From contig JAPWFG010000022.1 of NCBI GenBank assembly GCA_028015205.1, positions 1,736,001-1,800,000 on the forward strand: 64,000 bases of DNA, given 5' to 3'. Of the stretch, positions 46,117 through 56,329 are shown piece after piece. The notes under the pieces are model-generated. The model ran no database searches. It was not told where the DNA came from and worked only from the letters and a program-made list of their open reading frames with translations. This DNA is from Mytilisepta virgata (lineage: Eukaryota > Mollusca > Bivalvia > Mytilida > Mytilidae). The first letter of the stretch is position 1. Every line of letters begins with the position of its first letter. Position numbers and translations under genes: made by a program.

Positions 46117-46965
46117 CTAAATTAGCCATTCAGTCTCATGCTCCTCTACCATCTCAACCTGTCGTCCGTTCTCCATGTATTTAGTCGTGATTTTGACTCT
46201 TTTCCTCTCTCTTGCAACACTGGTTTGGGTGCCCTTTTCACACTTTTGTCGGTCAGACATCGTCTCCTGTGTTGCACTATCACTGTCACATCCTTCATCG
46301 GTTTGTGTTTCAATAGCAACTGGTTCTGAATTGTTCTCTGTTACAGCAACTGTTTCACTCTCCGTTTCAATGTTCTTTCTTTTTAACGGGGCTGTAACCG
46401 GTAACGGAGCAGTCTTCTTCCTTATGGTTCTCCCAACCTCAACTTCACTGGCTGCCGTTACCTCCACAATTCTCTCCGGCCGATCTTCCAACTTTTCTGC
46501 ACTCTTGTCTAATTCGTCCTGGCTTTCATGATCGGAACTAACATCCCCAATGAGGTTTCCAGGATCGTACTTGTCTAAGTCATCCTTTTCGTCTGTTACT
46601 TCCCTGGATTCTAACTTACTAGCAACAACACTCCTAACTGAACCTTCATCCTCGCTGTTCAAATCACTTTTGTCAGCCTCTCCCTCTGACTCTACAAATT
46701 CCGCACTTTTTACTGCTTTTAGATTCGATGCGACATCTTGACTAGTACTTGGTCCGTGAATATTCTTCATGTGTCGCCTCAGGTACTCTTGTCTCTTAAA
46801 AGTCTTACTACATTCTTTACATTTAATGGTAGCCTTGTCCTTAACGCACTGTAGCAAGTGAGTTTTAAGCTGTTCTTCAGTTACAAACTCCTCCTGACAC
46901 AGCAAACAAGACATCACATGGCGTACTTCAATGGCCTTCCTTGGCGTAATCTTGGTTTTTACCAT
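46117..46965 (-). CDS. Retrotransposon accessory ORF: C2H2 zinc-finger protein (282 aa)
   Basis: Lies 85 bp downstream of pol on the same strand, inside the LTRs. The preferred start (46965) is 4 bases after a strong splice acceptor (tttttcttttgtag), so it may be made from a spliced subgenomic RNA. The frame is open upstream to 47025 (302 aa). Two fingers are visible: C20-x2-C23-x12-H36-x3-C40 (C2HC) and C49-x2-C52-x12-H65-x4-H70 with KTFKRQEYLRRHMKNIH. After these comes a long acidic, Ser/Glu-rich disordered region and a basic patch (RKRVKITTKYMENGR). Such proteins bind nucleic acid (family knowledge). Most Ty3/Gypsy elements have nothing, or an envelope gene, at this position. It may be a captured host gene that regulates the element or its targeting; that is inference. 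It has no signal peptide or membrane anchor, so it is not an envelope. Confidence 0.85.
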   Translation of the reverse strand: MVKTKITPRKAIEVRHVMSCLLCQEEFVTEEQLKTHLLQCVKDKATIKCKECSKTFKRQEYLRRHMKNIHGPSTSQDVASNLKAVKSAEFVESEGEADKSDLNSEDEGSVRSVVASKLESREVTDEKDDLDKYDPGNLIGDVSSDHESQDELDKSAEKLEDRPERIVEVTAASEVEVGRTIRKKTAPLPVTAPLKRKNIETESETVAVTENNSEPVAIETQTDEGCDSDSATQETMSDRQKCEKGTQTSVARERKRVKITTKYMENGRQVEMVEEHETEWLI

Positions 46966-47050
46966 GTTTCTACAAAAGAAAAATACGAAAACTTGTATCA
47001 AAACTGTATATTTACAAGAGCTCACATCTTACACTAATCTACTATTAAAT

Positions 47051-50000
47051 TTATATATAATAATCATCAAATCTAACAGGAAGCCTTATCGCTCTCTTAG
47101 GCCGCTTTGACTCCTGAACTAAATCATCAACTTCTTCAAACGTTTCCGGGGGTTCGATTTCGTTCTCATCTGTGTCCACTTCCGTGACACTTTCACCCCT
47201 CAATGTTTGTTCAACCCTTTTTCTTAACCTATCGCAATGAATAACCTGTGGTTGATTGTTTCGACCACAATCTACCTCATACAGGACATCTGAAATTTTC
47301 TTTAGTATTTGAAAGGGACCTCTCCAAAAGGAAGTAAATTTAGGTGTACATCCCCTTTTCTTTTGGGGAAAGTATACATAAACTGAATCCCCTGTTTCAT
47401 ACTTTTCCCACGACATTTTCCGATCGTGGTATGACTTTTGTCGGAGCATAGCACCTTCTATGTTCTTTCGAACAAGTGTATGTGCCTCTTCTAACCTTTC
47501 CCGAATTTCCCATGCCCAAGCATTTGTAGGTATGGGTTTAATAGCTGAAGGCATGGCATACATGAGGTCTAGAGGGGTCGATGTCTCTCGCCCAAACATT
47601 AACATGTTTGGACTAAACCCCGTTGTCTCGTGTTCGGTGGCACGATAGGCCATCATCACGTATGGGAGGTGTTTGTCCCAGTCTTTATGGTTGTCCTGGA
47701 CATATGCACTCAACATCGTCTCTAGTGTAGCATTAAACCTCTCAACCATACCATCAGATTTGGGATGGTAAGGTGTTGTTCTTGTTTTAGTAATGCCCAG
47801 TAAACGACATGTTTCGGAGAAAAGTTTGCTTTCATACTGTTTTCCTTGATCAGAATGGACAATATGAGGGACTCCAAATTTTGTTACAACTTCCTCCACT
47901 AATATTCTAGCAACTGTTTGTGCTTCCATATTCGGCATGGGGAACGCCTCGGTCCACTTAGTGAAGTAGTCCGATATAACAAGTATGTACTTGTTTCCGT
48001 TCTCTGTTTCCGGCAGTTCCCCGAGTATGTCAGTTGCAATTCTTTGCATCGGTATGCCAGACCTTGATACCTGCATAGGTGCTTGTTTCTTCTTCATAGG
48101 ACGTTTTCTCTTCCAGCATGTTTCACAACCACTTATATATCTGCGAACATCGTTCTGTAAGTCTGGCCAATAATAGCTTTGTCTAATTTTGCTGAGAGTT
48201 TTCTTGACACCAAGATGACCAGACGACCGTATGTCGTGACAAAACTGCAACACCTGTCGCCTTTGAGACAATGGCACAATCGCCTGAAAATTTGTCAATG
48301 ATGTACCATAGATAGTCCACTCTCTGCAAAGTAACCCATCATGGATTACAAGTCTATTCCATTGGCATAAAAGAGACTGAACTACATAACTCTCGCCCAA
48401 AACTTTATCAAAATGTGGTTTTTCACCATTCTCAACCCATGCTTTGATCTTCTGTATGTCTGAATCTTGTTCCTGAGCTTCCATCAAGGTCAACTCGTCA
48501 TCATCAGGATTATCCTGTTTCCGCTGAACAGCACTTCGTACTTGTTCTTGAATGTCCTCAGACTCGTTACAATGCTGACATTGTTTACACGGCAGTCTGC
48601 TCAAGGCGTCAGCATTTACGTGTTTTCTACCCGGTCTGTGCTGTATCTCCATATCAAATGAATACAGAACTTCCAGCCACCTGGCCATTTGTCCCTCCGG
48701 GTCCATGAAATTAAGGAGCCACCGTAAAGAACTGTGATCTGTACGAATCACAAACTTTCTACCAAGCAGATAGTGTCGAAAGTATTTTGTAAAATAAACA
48801 GCAGCTAATAACTCCTTTCGGGTAACACAGTACTTTCGTTCACATTTCGTCAGACTTCTGCTGGCAAATGCTATAACCCTCTCCTGTCCGTTTTGTACCT
48901 GGGACAGTACAGAACCGATGCACGTTGCACTCGCATCTGTATCTAAAATGAATGGTTGTGTGAAGTCTGGATGAGCCAAAATGGGTGAGCTTGTTAAACG
49001 ACTTTTTAACGTATCAAATGATTCCTGGCACTCTTTTGTCCAAACGAAGTGTTTGCCCTTTTGTGTTAGTTTATGGAGGGGCTTGGCTATGTCTGCAAAA
49101 TTTTGAATAAATCTGCGATAGTAACTGCAGAAACCAACAAATGATCTAACCTCTGTAATGTTTGTAGGTTCGGGCCAAGTTCTTATTACTTCAGTTTTCT
49201 TGGGGTCAGTAGAAATACCATTTTCAGACACGACATGCCCTAAATATTCAACTTGTTTGGCAAAAAGTGTACATTTTCTTGGCTTCAACTTAAGTCCAGC
49301 CGACGAAAATCTGTCAAAAACCTTGGTCAAGTTATCAATCATTTGGTTAAAATCCTTTCCAAATATTATCACATCGTCTAAGTATATTAGACAGATGTCC
49401 CATTGAAGTCCCGCTAAAACTGTTTCCATTAAGCGCTCAAACGTGGCTGGAGCGTTGCACAGACCAAACGGCATTACCTGAAATTGATAGAGGCCACGAC
49501 GTGTGACAAATGCCGTTTTGGGGCGATCTTTAGGCTCCAATTCAAGTTGCCAATATCCACAGCAGAGGTCGGCTGTACAAAACCACTGTGCACCACACAT
49601 CTGGCTCAGTGAATCCTGGATGCGTGGCAAGGGATAGGCGTCCTTGGTGCTCATACTGTTTAACCTGCGATAGTCCACACACCAGCGTGTAGAACCGTCT
49701 TTCTTTTTGACCAGGACAACACCTGACGCCCAGGGACTGGTTGAAGGCTCTATGACATTTTTACTTAACATGTCATCAATTGCTTTGTCATATTCATGCT
49801 GCATATGGTAAGGAACCCTTCTTGGTGGTTCCCTGACCGGTACAGCATTTGGGGTATCGATCGAATGCTTAACTATGTTCGTACGACCAAAGTCGGAGTC
49901 GGTCCTTGCAAAAATGTGAGAAAACTTTTGCAACAGATTTCTTACTTTAGCTGCTTGATCTTCAGTTAAATCTTTAATTGACCTTTCATATAATTCTTGA

Positions 50001-51988
50001 AGGTGGCATGGAAGCTTGTCACCAGGAGCTTCTTCAAACTTGGACGGCTCCGTTACTTCGCTGACTGGTGTAACTTTAGCAATTATAGTTCCCTTATGCA
50101 AGGTCTGAGATTGTGTGGAAACATTCATTAATCTTAGCGGTATTTCACTGCTATTGCTTACAAGTGTTCTACCAACTAAAGCCTTATCAAATTTTCTAAA
50201 ATCTTCTGTAGGTTCAACAATACCAACCTTAAACGATGAACAGAGACTTTCTCGTATTTTCCCACTGACTATTACTTCACTGCGAGGAGGTAAAGTGACA
50301 GTTTCAGAGACTGTAACCCTATAACAACCAATCTGACCTTGTATCTGAAACTTTATCTCATGCCCTTGCATAGAGATAATTCCATTCGACATACTGATGT
50401 TTGCATTTTGTGACCTCAAGAAATCGAGACCTAATATTCCATCTACATTGATTTCTGCCACTACAGCGATGTTACTACATCTAAACCCATTCATCTGAAT
50501 ATCAAGCATTGTTTTACCCAAAACATGTAAGGTCTCACCGTTGGCAGTCAGTATGTCACGTTGGGATGGGCTCAGTGTAGTATTGGCCATTGTTTTGAAT
50601 AACGTAGCCGATACAAGTGTAACAGTGGCACCTGTGTCTATCAAAAGGTTGGCTAAAACTCCATTTACACTAGCTTTGACATACATTCCAGCTTCTTGGG
50701 ACAGTTTGTGCACGCCAACGGAATTTGGAGTATTGTCATTTTTGGCAGCTGCCCCTTTTGTTTCCCCGGCAGTATTTGATTCACTTTTAGCTTGACTCTT
50801 TGTGCTGGACTTGTTTGGGCAGTTTCGGCCGATATGGCCTACTTTGCCGCATGCAAAACATTTCATATTTGAATGACTAGTCCTTCTGTTTCCCCTATAA
50901 TCAGCACGATTCTGTCTGTTGAAACGTGGGGGTGTTCTTGTCTCTTTTAGTGTCTTAACCTCTTTTTGCAAATCTGTTAATGCAGTTTGCATATTTTTCA
51001 AGAGGGAACTTAATTCGGACTCTACTCTGCTTTCATTAGATGTCGCTCTTAGATAACCCTGCCCTTCTTCTCTTTTTAATTCAGCTTTATTAAAAGCTTC
51101 AAGCTCCACGGCATGTCTGATGGCGTCATTTAAATTAATGGGCCTTGCTTGTTTAACCCTCAATCTCATATCACTACTAACCAAAGCATCAATAAATTGC
51201 TCCTTAGCAAGGGTTTCTCTTACATCGTTTGGAGCTGTAGGGTATGCAAGGTTTGCTAGACGTCTTATGTCTTGTCCTAGTTCAGGCAAAGTTTCTACTG
51301 CCCTCTGTCTCCTTTCCCTTAACTGCGTTCTGTACAGCTCAGTTTGGTTTGAGGGGGAAAATCTTTCTTCTAAAGACTTGACTAATTCCTTAAAATTTTG
51401 TCTATCTTGCTGGGGAAGGTTACCTAGTACCCCCTGTGCCTGGCCTCTTAAAGAAACAGCAAGATATAATCCTTTCTCTGTTTCAGACCAATTATTGATC
51501 TGAGCACAAGCATCAAAATGTGATTTGTAGTCAGGCCAAGGACCTTTGCCATCGTATGTTGCTGGCTTGACCGTGTTTTTATTGTAATTTCTGCTTTCTG
51601 TCCGAGAGTCAGCTTCGGGCGTTACTGATCTTTTCTGTATCTTAGCTTTTGCAGCCGGTCTTCTGTATGTAACAAAATCTTTAGGGGATTGCTTGTTGGG
51701 ATCTGGATGTTTTAACTTTGCCCCAACACCAGTCTGTATAGTGTCCCAAGGGTTGGTTTCTTCATGACCGAATTCCGTAGGTCGCCCCAAAGCTATCCCT
51801 GAATCTGTTTGTCTGTCTAAAAACCCCTGACTATAAGGTGTAGAAGTAGGGATCTTGTTTTCAACCCTGTCATCTACACTGTATCTTTGCAGCTCTGCAT
51901 TTAATATATCTATTTCTCTGCGTAGTTGTTCATGACTTACGCTTAAGTCGGGGTCATACAAATAGCCGGTATATTTACTGTCAGACAT
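47051..51988 (-). CDS. Ty3/Gypsy gag-pol polyprotein (1645 aa)
   Basis: A single uninterrupted frame. Gag occupies about residues 1-400, with a retrotransposon-gag core near 140-300 and a CCHC knuckle (C377, C380, H385, C390). Then come aspartic protease (LLIDTGATVTLVS, D451; ILGLDFL at 518-524), reverse transcriptase (about 720-900, YLDD at 869-872), RNase H (D1016, E1059, D1084, D1127) and integrase. Integrase has the HHCC zinc site (H1251, H1258, C1288, C1291), the catalytic D1320, D1380 and E1416, and a GPF module near 1557. No chromodomain is evident. Gag and Pol are fused without a frameshift, unlike many relatives. The start at 51988 is the first ATG after the 5' LTR and leader. Function: particle formation, reverse transcription and integration. 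The intact motifs and near-identical LTRs suggest recent activity. Confidence 0.97.
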   Translation of the reverse strand: MSDSKYTGYLYDPDLSVSHEQLRREIDILNAELQRYSVDDRVENKIPTSTPYSQGFLDRQTDSGIALGRPTEFGHEETNPWDTIQTGVGAKLKHPDPNKQSPKDFVTYRRPAAKAKIQKRSVTPEADSRTESRNYNKNTVKPATYDGKGPWPDYKSHFDACAQINNWSETEKGLYLAVSLRGQAQGVLGNLPQQDRQNFKELVKSLEERFSPSNQTELYRTQLRERRQRAVETLPELGQDIRRLANLAYPTAPNDVRETLAKEQFIDALVSSDMRLRVKQARPINLNDAIRHAVELEAFNKAELKREEGQGYLRATSNESRVESELSSLLKNMQTALTDLQKEVKTLKETRTPPRFNRQNRADYRGNRRTSHSNMKCFACGKVGHIGRNCPNKSSTKSQAKSESNTAGETKGAAAKNDNTPNSVGVHKLSQEAGMYVKASVNGVLANLLIDTGATVTLVSATLFKTMANTTLSPSQRDILTANGETLHVLGKTMLDIQMNGFRCSNIAVVAEINVDGILGLDFLRSQNANISMSNGIISMQGHEIKFQIQGQIGCYRVTVSETVTLPPRSEVIVSGKIRESLCSSFKVGIVEPTEDFRKFDKALVGRTLVSNSSEIPLRLMNVSTQSQTLHKGTIIAKVTPVSEVTEPSKFEEAPGDKLPCHLQELYERSIKDLTEDQAAKVRNLLQKFSHIFARTDSDFGRTNIVKHSIDTPNAVPVREPPRRVPYHMQHEYDKAIDDMLSKNVIEPSTSPWASGVVLVKKKDGSTRWCVDYRRLNSMSTKDAYPLPRIQDSLSQMCGAQWFCTADLCCGYWQLELEPKDRPKTAFVTRRGLYQFQVMPFGLCNAPATFERLMETVLAGLQWDICLIYLDDVIIFGKDFNQMIDNLTKVFDRFSSAGLKLKPRKCTLFAKQVEYLGHVVSENGISTDPKKTEVIRTWPEPTNITEVRSFVGFCSYYRRFIQNFADIAKPLHKLTQKGKHFVWTKECQESFDTLKSRLTSSPILAHPDFTQPFILDTDASATCIGSVLSQVQNGQERVIAFASRSLTKCERKYCVTRKELLAAVYFTKYFRHYLLGRKFVIRTDHSSLRWLLNFMDPEGQMARWLEVLYSFDMEIQHRPGRKHVNADALSRLPCKQCQHCNESEDIQEQVRSAVQRKQDNPDDDELTLMEAQEQDSDIQKIKAWVENGEKPHFDKVLGESYVVQSLLCQWNRLVIHDGLLCREWTIYGTSLTNFQAIVPLSQRRQVLQFCHDIRSSGHLGVKKTLSKIRQSYYWPDLQNDVRRYISGCETCWKRKRPMKKKQAPMQVSRSGIPMQRIATDILGELPETENGNKYILVISDYFTKWTEAFPMPNMEAQTVARILVEEVVTKFGVPHIVHSDQGKQYESKLFSETCRLLGITKTRTTPYHPKSDGMVERFNATLETMLSAYVQDNHKDWDKHLPYVMMAYRATEHETTGFSPNMLMFGRETSTPLDLMYAMPSAIKPIPTNAWAWEIRERLEEAHTLVRKNIEGAMLRQKSYHDRKMSWEKYETGDSVYVYFPQKKRGCTPKFTSFWRGPFQILKKISDVLYEVDCGRNNQPQVIHCDRLRKRVEQTLRGESVTEVDTDENEIEPPETFEEVDDLVQESKRPKRAIRLPVRFDDYYI

Positions 51989-52065
51989 GTTTGGGTTTCA
52001 ATAAAACAAACACACAATTTTTACCAATTTTATCAAACAAATAAACTGATTGCAAATGGGAAATC

Positions 52066-52082
52066 CCACCGCTGATCCACCA
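52066..52082 (-). other. Candidate primer-binding site of the Gypsy element
   Basis: On the minus strand, three bases (GTT) after the 5' LTR, TGGTGGATCAGCGG begins with the TGG expected to pair with a tRNA CCA end. I cannot assign the primer tRNA by eye. Confidence 0.5.
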
Positions 52083-52085
52083 AAC

Positions 52086-52905
52086 TGTAACGTGTAACCG
52101 GGCAAGACCTGTCAATTGTTCTATTTAATTATGGTTCGTACCGGTTTCCCGGGATTTCCCTGAAGCATGTACTTTATATAATTAATTTGTAAATTAAACT
52201 GTTTGATAAACCTACTCTTGTCCCGAACCTGTCTGGCCGAACCTGTTTCGCCAGACCTGTTTCTATTGAACTTGTCTCAGACCTGTTTCAGACAGTGTCT
52301 CAAGCTGTGACCAGTCCGTTTCCAGACATACAGCATAGAAACACTGCCAAACGTGTTAAACCCTTTTGTCGCGACCAACCTATAAGGCATACGACACCAG
52401 GCTGAACACGTTTGTACCTTAACCTAACCTAATTCGGTAAGTACCTTTCTCTTTGAAGCTCCTAGAGGTCTTCACCGTGGTCAATCTAACGAATGAATGA
52501 CGACTTCCATTGATTTCGGCTTTATGTATATACTAACAACGCGGACCGAGATGAGCGCACCCTATCTATTTTTAGCACATTACGATACCTTTGATTTCCT
52601 AGTAATCTCGACAATAAATATTACTTTTCTAGTTTATTTTATCACATATGATATTTATTTAACTTCTAGGAATCTTAGAATATTAATTCAACATTAATAT
52701 CGGCATTTGTATTGTCTAAAACAGCGATATAGACTGTGTATGTGACAGCCCCATCTATGTTTCCAATGTAAACGTTCACTTAGCAACTTGTAGTATAGCG
52801 TTCATTTAAGGTGTTGATTTGCAACCAATTCGAAGTTAACCCGATATATATTGTAAAATTATTTACTTGGTTAAAACATGCTTCTACTATCTAATATTTG
52901 TTACA
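52086..52905 (-). repeat. 5' LTR of the Gypsy element
   Basis: 820 bp, the partner of 44557-45376. It would carry the promoter driving leftward (minus) transcription of gag-pol. Confidence 0.95.
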
Positions 52906-52909
52906 ATAC

Positions 52910-53570
52910 CCTATATCAACTAAAAACGGTAGTGAATTAATGTGCTCTGTAACGGTAAGCAGATTGTGCCTATTTTGAAACACAAGCCATACTGCTCATT
53001 GTGAAGTGTCGATGAAAGTGATTGTAGGTAAATGCAGATGAAAAGAAAGCAGTTTATTTTGAAAACTGTGGAATAGAACATGACTCCTGAAAAGTTAACA
53101 CTTCTGTAATTTGAAAAAGGAAATAATCATTACCGTACTTTTCGAAGAAAGTTCTGGGATATTGTGATTGTCTCCAATGTCCGTCAAAATTTCGCCTGAC
53201 GTCAACTCCTTGTTAAGCTTTCGATCTATACTTTTTTTCCTTTTTTCATTGCATTTACTGAATTACATTTAATTTCTCCATGGAATAAATATATAACCTC
53301 TGTATATGGACGATCGATTTTTAGTTTTTTGGACTCTAAGTAATGTTAATTTCAAGAAAAAAAACGCATAAGATTAGAGGCTAACTTTGAGTGTCTGTAA
53401 GATCATTACTTCCGGTAACAATGACATTAACTATAATGTACATTAGTTAAAGGACACATTTTACGTGAAGGAAACTTAAATTAAAGGCTTAGGGTGATAT
53501 CTGTGTTATTGTTCCTTCTATTTTATTTTATTTTATTTTATTTATTATAATTTTTTTTTTTTTTTGGCGG
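52910..53570. other. Intergenic flank of the Gypsy element
   Basis: AT-rich, with an (ATTTT)n stretch at about 53521-53545 and a T-run before ggcgggaggtt. No gene is seen. Confidence 0.55.
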
Positions 53571-53817
53571 GAGGTTAGAAGTGAGAAGGTCGAAAGTCTG
53601 CCCCAATCGAACTGTTCGGGTGCGGAGGGTGGTTGTGCCACCGGAAATTCTCCACCAAAATCGACATATTTATTATAAATCTTTTTTTAAAGACCAAACC
53701 AACTATTGTTTATACGCACATCTCAGCGCATTAGTATTGTTCCATAAGACGTCTATGACGTTCATAGAAAATCCGCGAAACGGTGTTTCACATTCGCGTT
53801 ATTTTTGAAAAGCTAAA

Positions 53818-54180
53818 ATGGCGTCGCGCTTGAAAGGGCGTTTCATTAAAACTAGTGAAAGGAAGCGCCGAAAAGACTGCCGAGAGCGAATGTCTGAAGT
53901 TAAAAGGAGGGAAACAGAGTTTTATTATCTACAAGAAACTCAAGATGCAAGCAAAATATGGGAAGAAGGGGAAAGAAGAATAATAGAACCAAAGCTATTG
54001 ACACAGGAACTTATGAGGGGTTGTTATTGGTGTGGGGAGAAACTGAATTTTACTGACATCGTTGAAGAGACACAGGGTGGCCTAGGGTCATTTTTATTCG
54101 TATTTTCAAATGTCATAGTTGTCGGAATTTACCCACTGGATTGGAGTGATGCGTAAGATTTATGGTTGAGCCGTAACAAA
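53818..54180 (+). pseudogene. 5' remnant of a Mutator-like transposon protein, frameshifted
   Basis: ATG in good context opens MASRLKGRFIKTSERKRRKD, followed by a basic/acidic linker, then RRIIEPKLLTQEL, RGCYWCGEKLNFTD and ETQGGLGSFLF. The order (R)RIIE...L-x-x-G-C-x-x-C-x-x-x-L...GLGSFL is that of the N terminus of animal proteins carrying a Mutator-like transposase domain. After GSFLF the frame loses sense, while another frame continues KCHSCRNLPTG, the expected next CxxC knuckle. A small indel near 54090-54105 therefore broke the gene. The catalytic part is absent. Identification is by eye; a profile search would decide. Confidence 0.5.
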
Positions 54181-55819
54181 TTGTCTGATATACCACTAAC
54201 TATCGGTAGTACCAGAATCTAGTATGGCTATTCACAGTTTCTAATGTTAACTTTCTTTTTTTCTCTCGATGTAACCTGCATTGATAAGGCATAATGGCCA
54301 TAGTTACATTTCCTGCAATTATGATATGTCTAGTAGCTGGTACCTTGGCGTTGGCACTGAAAGGTTTTGTTTTTTTTTTTTTAATTAGCAGTAAATAACT
54401 ATAACTGTCGAAATGGCAATACACGGACAGCAATATCGGTATTGTGTTGTAGTTTTAGGGTTCTTGTTTTCCTTCAATGTAATGGTTTTATAACAAAACG
54501 TTCCGGACAGTTCCTAGCATAGATGTTGACAAACTTTTTCCAGCACATAAACTAGATATGCAACAAAGACATAAAAATTGGCAAAATATTCTTGGCTTTC
54601 TTGCAAACACTATAAATTTACTTTTTGTCAAAATAAAATGTCGCAAATATTCGCAAATGAAACCACTCCCTGGATTGATTCTGCGAGTTATGACCTAAGT
54701 TTGGTTCTCGATGACTTCGACAAACCTATGTTTATTTGTTTTGTTTGATTGCTATGACTTTCTAGTTAACACTTGAATGATTGCAAATTAAAGTTTGGCT
54801 TTAGAACTGGAAAATTCGAATCAAAATTCGAAATATAACCCGAATTTGACTTTTAACTGGAACCCATTAACTGAGGCACGAACTCGAACTCTTAGGTTAG
54901 TTTTGAAGCATCTACAAATGATAAGCGCAGCAACAAGATCAAAAATATTTTACCATATCATTCCAACCAATAACAAAATTGGTTTGAATGAGGCTTACAC
55001 TATGTACATCGCCGGCGACACGGTGACTTGAAGGGAAAGTTCTTTTTTGCTTACTGTGACGTCATGTTTATTGAAAAAACAAAACTAAGCTTGGCGTAGC
55101 TGAATATGTCATTTTTTAGACGTTAAATCCGCTTTATTTTTCTTATGAAGTCGGTGACCTATCATTTTTTTTTGTCTTATTCTGACAACAATGAATGACT
55201 AAACACAGTATGAAAATATAAGAAAAAAATCAATTACAGATTTTTCAAAATTCAATAGAATATGCAGTAAAAATTGGCCGAAATTTGCGCGGGAAAGGCC
55301 TTTAGAGCAGAATACGTGGTCATTGCGTTATGGAAACCGTTTTCTTTGTTACAATAAAAAAATATATATATTCTGGAAGCCAACACAAAAGTCCGTATAA
55401 AAATTCGACTTTCACGACGGAAATGGCATCATTCGAAAAATATGCCGTAAATTTAGCATCTGGCTGAATGTAAGCATTTTTTGCGGTACTATAGCAACGA
55501 AACGAATTCGGTGACCTATCTTTTTTATTCGCTAATATCGTTCAAAAAACCACCAAGAACGAATATGTTGAGTTTCAAGAAAAAATCAATTACAGAAATG
55601 ATTAGTTGGTTTGGTCTTTAAATATTCATTCAAACGATAAGATGGATCAAATCGTCAACGTGACAATGGTTTCAATGGGTAGAAAAATCGAAAGTAAAAG
55701 GATATTTTCCTCTGCAGAAATGTATATCCATTTTCTTTGGATGACTTTTTCATGAGAGGAAATACATTAATCAAGTAAATATTAGGGTTCTTCTTTCCCA
55801 GCATCATTTTTTAATATGG

Positions 55820-56110
55820 TTATCCCCAGCTCAGTTGCTAGTATTTCGATACGAGCCCGAAATTGATACTTAAAATTTACTATTACAAAATTGTAAAATT
55901 TGTGAAAAGTAAGGAGTATCTCCCTCTGCATAGCTCTGTACTTAGATGGTTTTGGCATTACCTTTTTGGGTCATTTTGGCATTTTTTAATTTGCTCTTCA
56001 ACTTTTTGGATTGTTGTTTTGGTTTTCAACATTTTAGGCTGCATGTTGAGCACAACTAATGGGTCGTAAATTTTGTGCATCAAAATTGGTATCAAAGAAT
56101 TTAGTTTTAA
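55820..56110 (+). repeat. Dispersed repeat family E, copy 6
   Basis: Carries cccgaaattgatacttaaaa, attgttgttttggttttcaa and caaaattggtatcaaagaat, the full family-E signature including its upstream module. Confidence 0.8.
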
Positions 56111-56329
56111 TTAATGTAATATATACTAATGCAAGTTGAATGCAACAGAATAATAAGATTTAGTTTTTTACTGTTTTAGCTTTTATACTATTATTTTGGA
56201 GTGTGTTTTTTGAGAAAACAGGTAAGGTTTCTTATATTGTATTCACAAAGCTCAAATAAATATAAATTATTTACAAGTCACAAACAAAACTCAACACATA
56301 AATATGGGATAGTTTGCCTATACGTGTAG

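Larger units (their letters stand above)
44553..52909 (-). mobile_element. Complete young Ty3/Gypsy LTR retrotransposon with an extra zinc-finger ORF
   Basis: Two 820-bp direct LTRs (44557-45376 and 52086-52905) start TGTAAC and end GTTACA and are flanked by a 4-bp target duplication ATAC (44553-44556, 52906-52909). I see a single substitution between the LTRs. Between them, on the minus strand, lie an unbroken gag-pol frame (51988-47051), a downstream ORF with zinc fingers (46965-46117) and about 740 bp of 3' untranslated sequence. Domain order protease-RT-RNaseH-integrase places it in Ty3/Gypsy (Metaviridae-like). All catalytic motifs are intact, so it looks autonomous and recently active. 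No envelope-like ORF is present. Confidence 0.95.

Noticed and set aside
46965..47025. Envelope-like gene in the Gypsy element
   Set aside because: The hydrophobic run is only in the upstream extension before the splice acceptor; the main ORF has zinc fingers and no signal peptide or membrane anchor.
46138..51503. Many plus-strand frames opposite the retrotransposon genes
   Set aside because: Antisense shadows of gag-pol and the zinc-finger ORF, with no domain of their own.
54290..54480. Two possible signal-peptide exons for FReD gene 2
   Set aside because: The first needs a weak donor (G/GTTTTG or G/GTACCT) and the second ends in phase 0, incompatible with exon A. They are kept only as candidates.
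56161..56220. Signal-peptide-like hydrophobic stretch ending in a phase-1 donor upstream of FReD gene 2
   Set aside because: No start codon; a TAG lies directly upstream in frame, and it overlaps AT-rich repeat flank.
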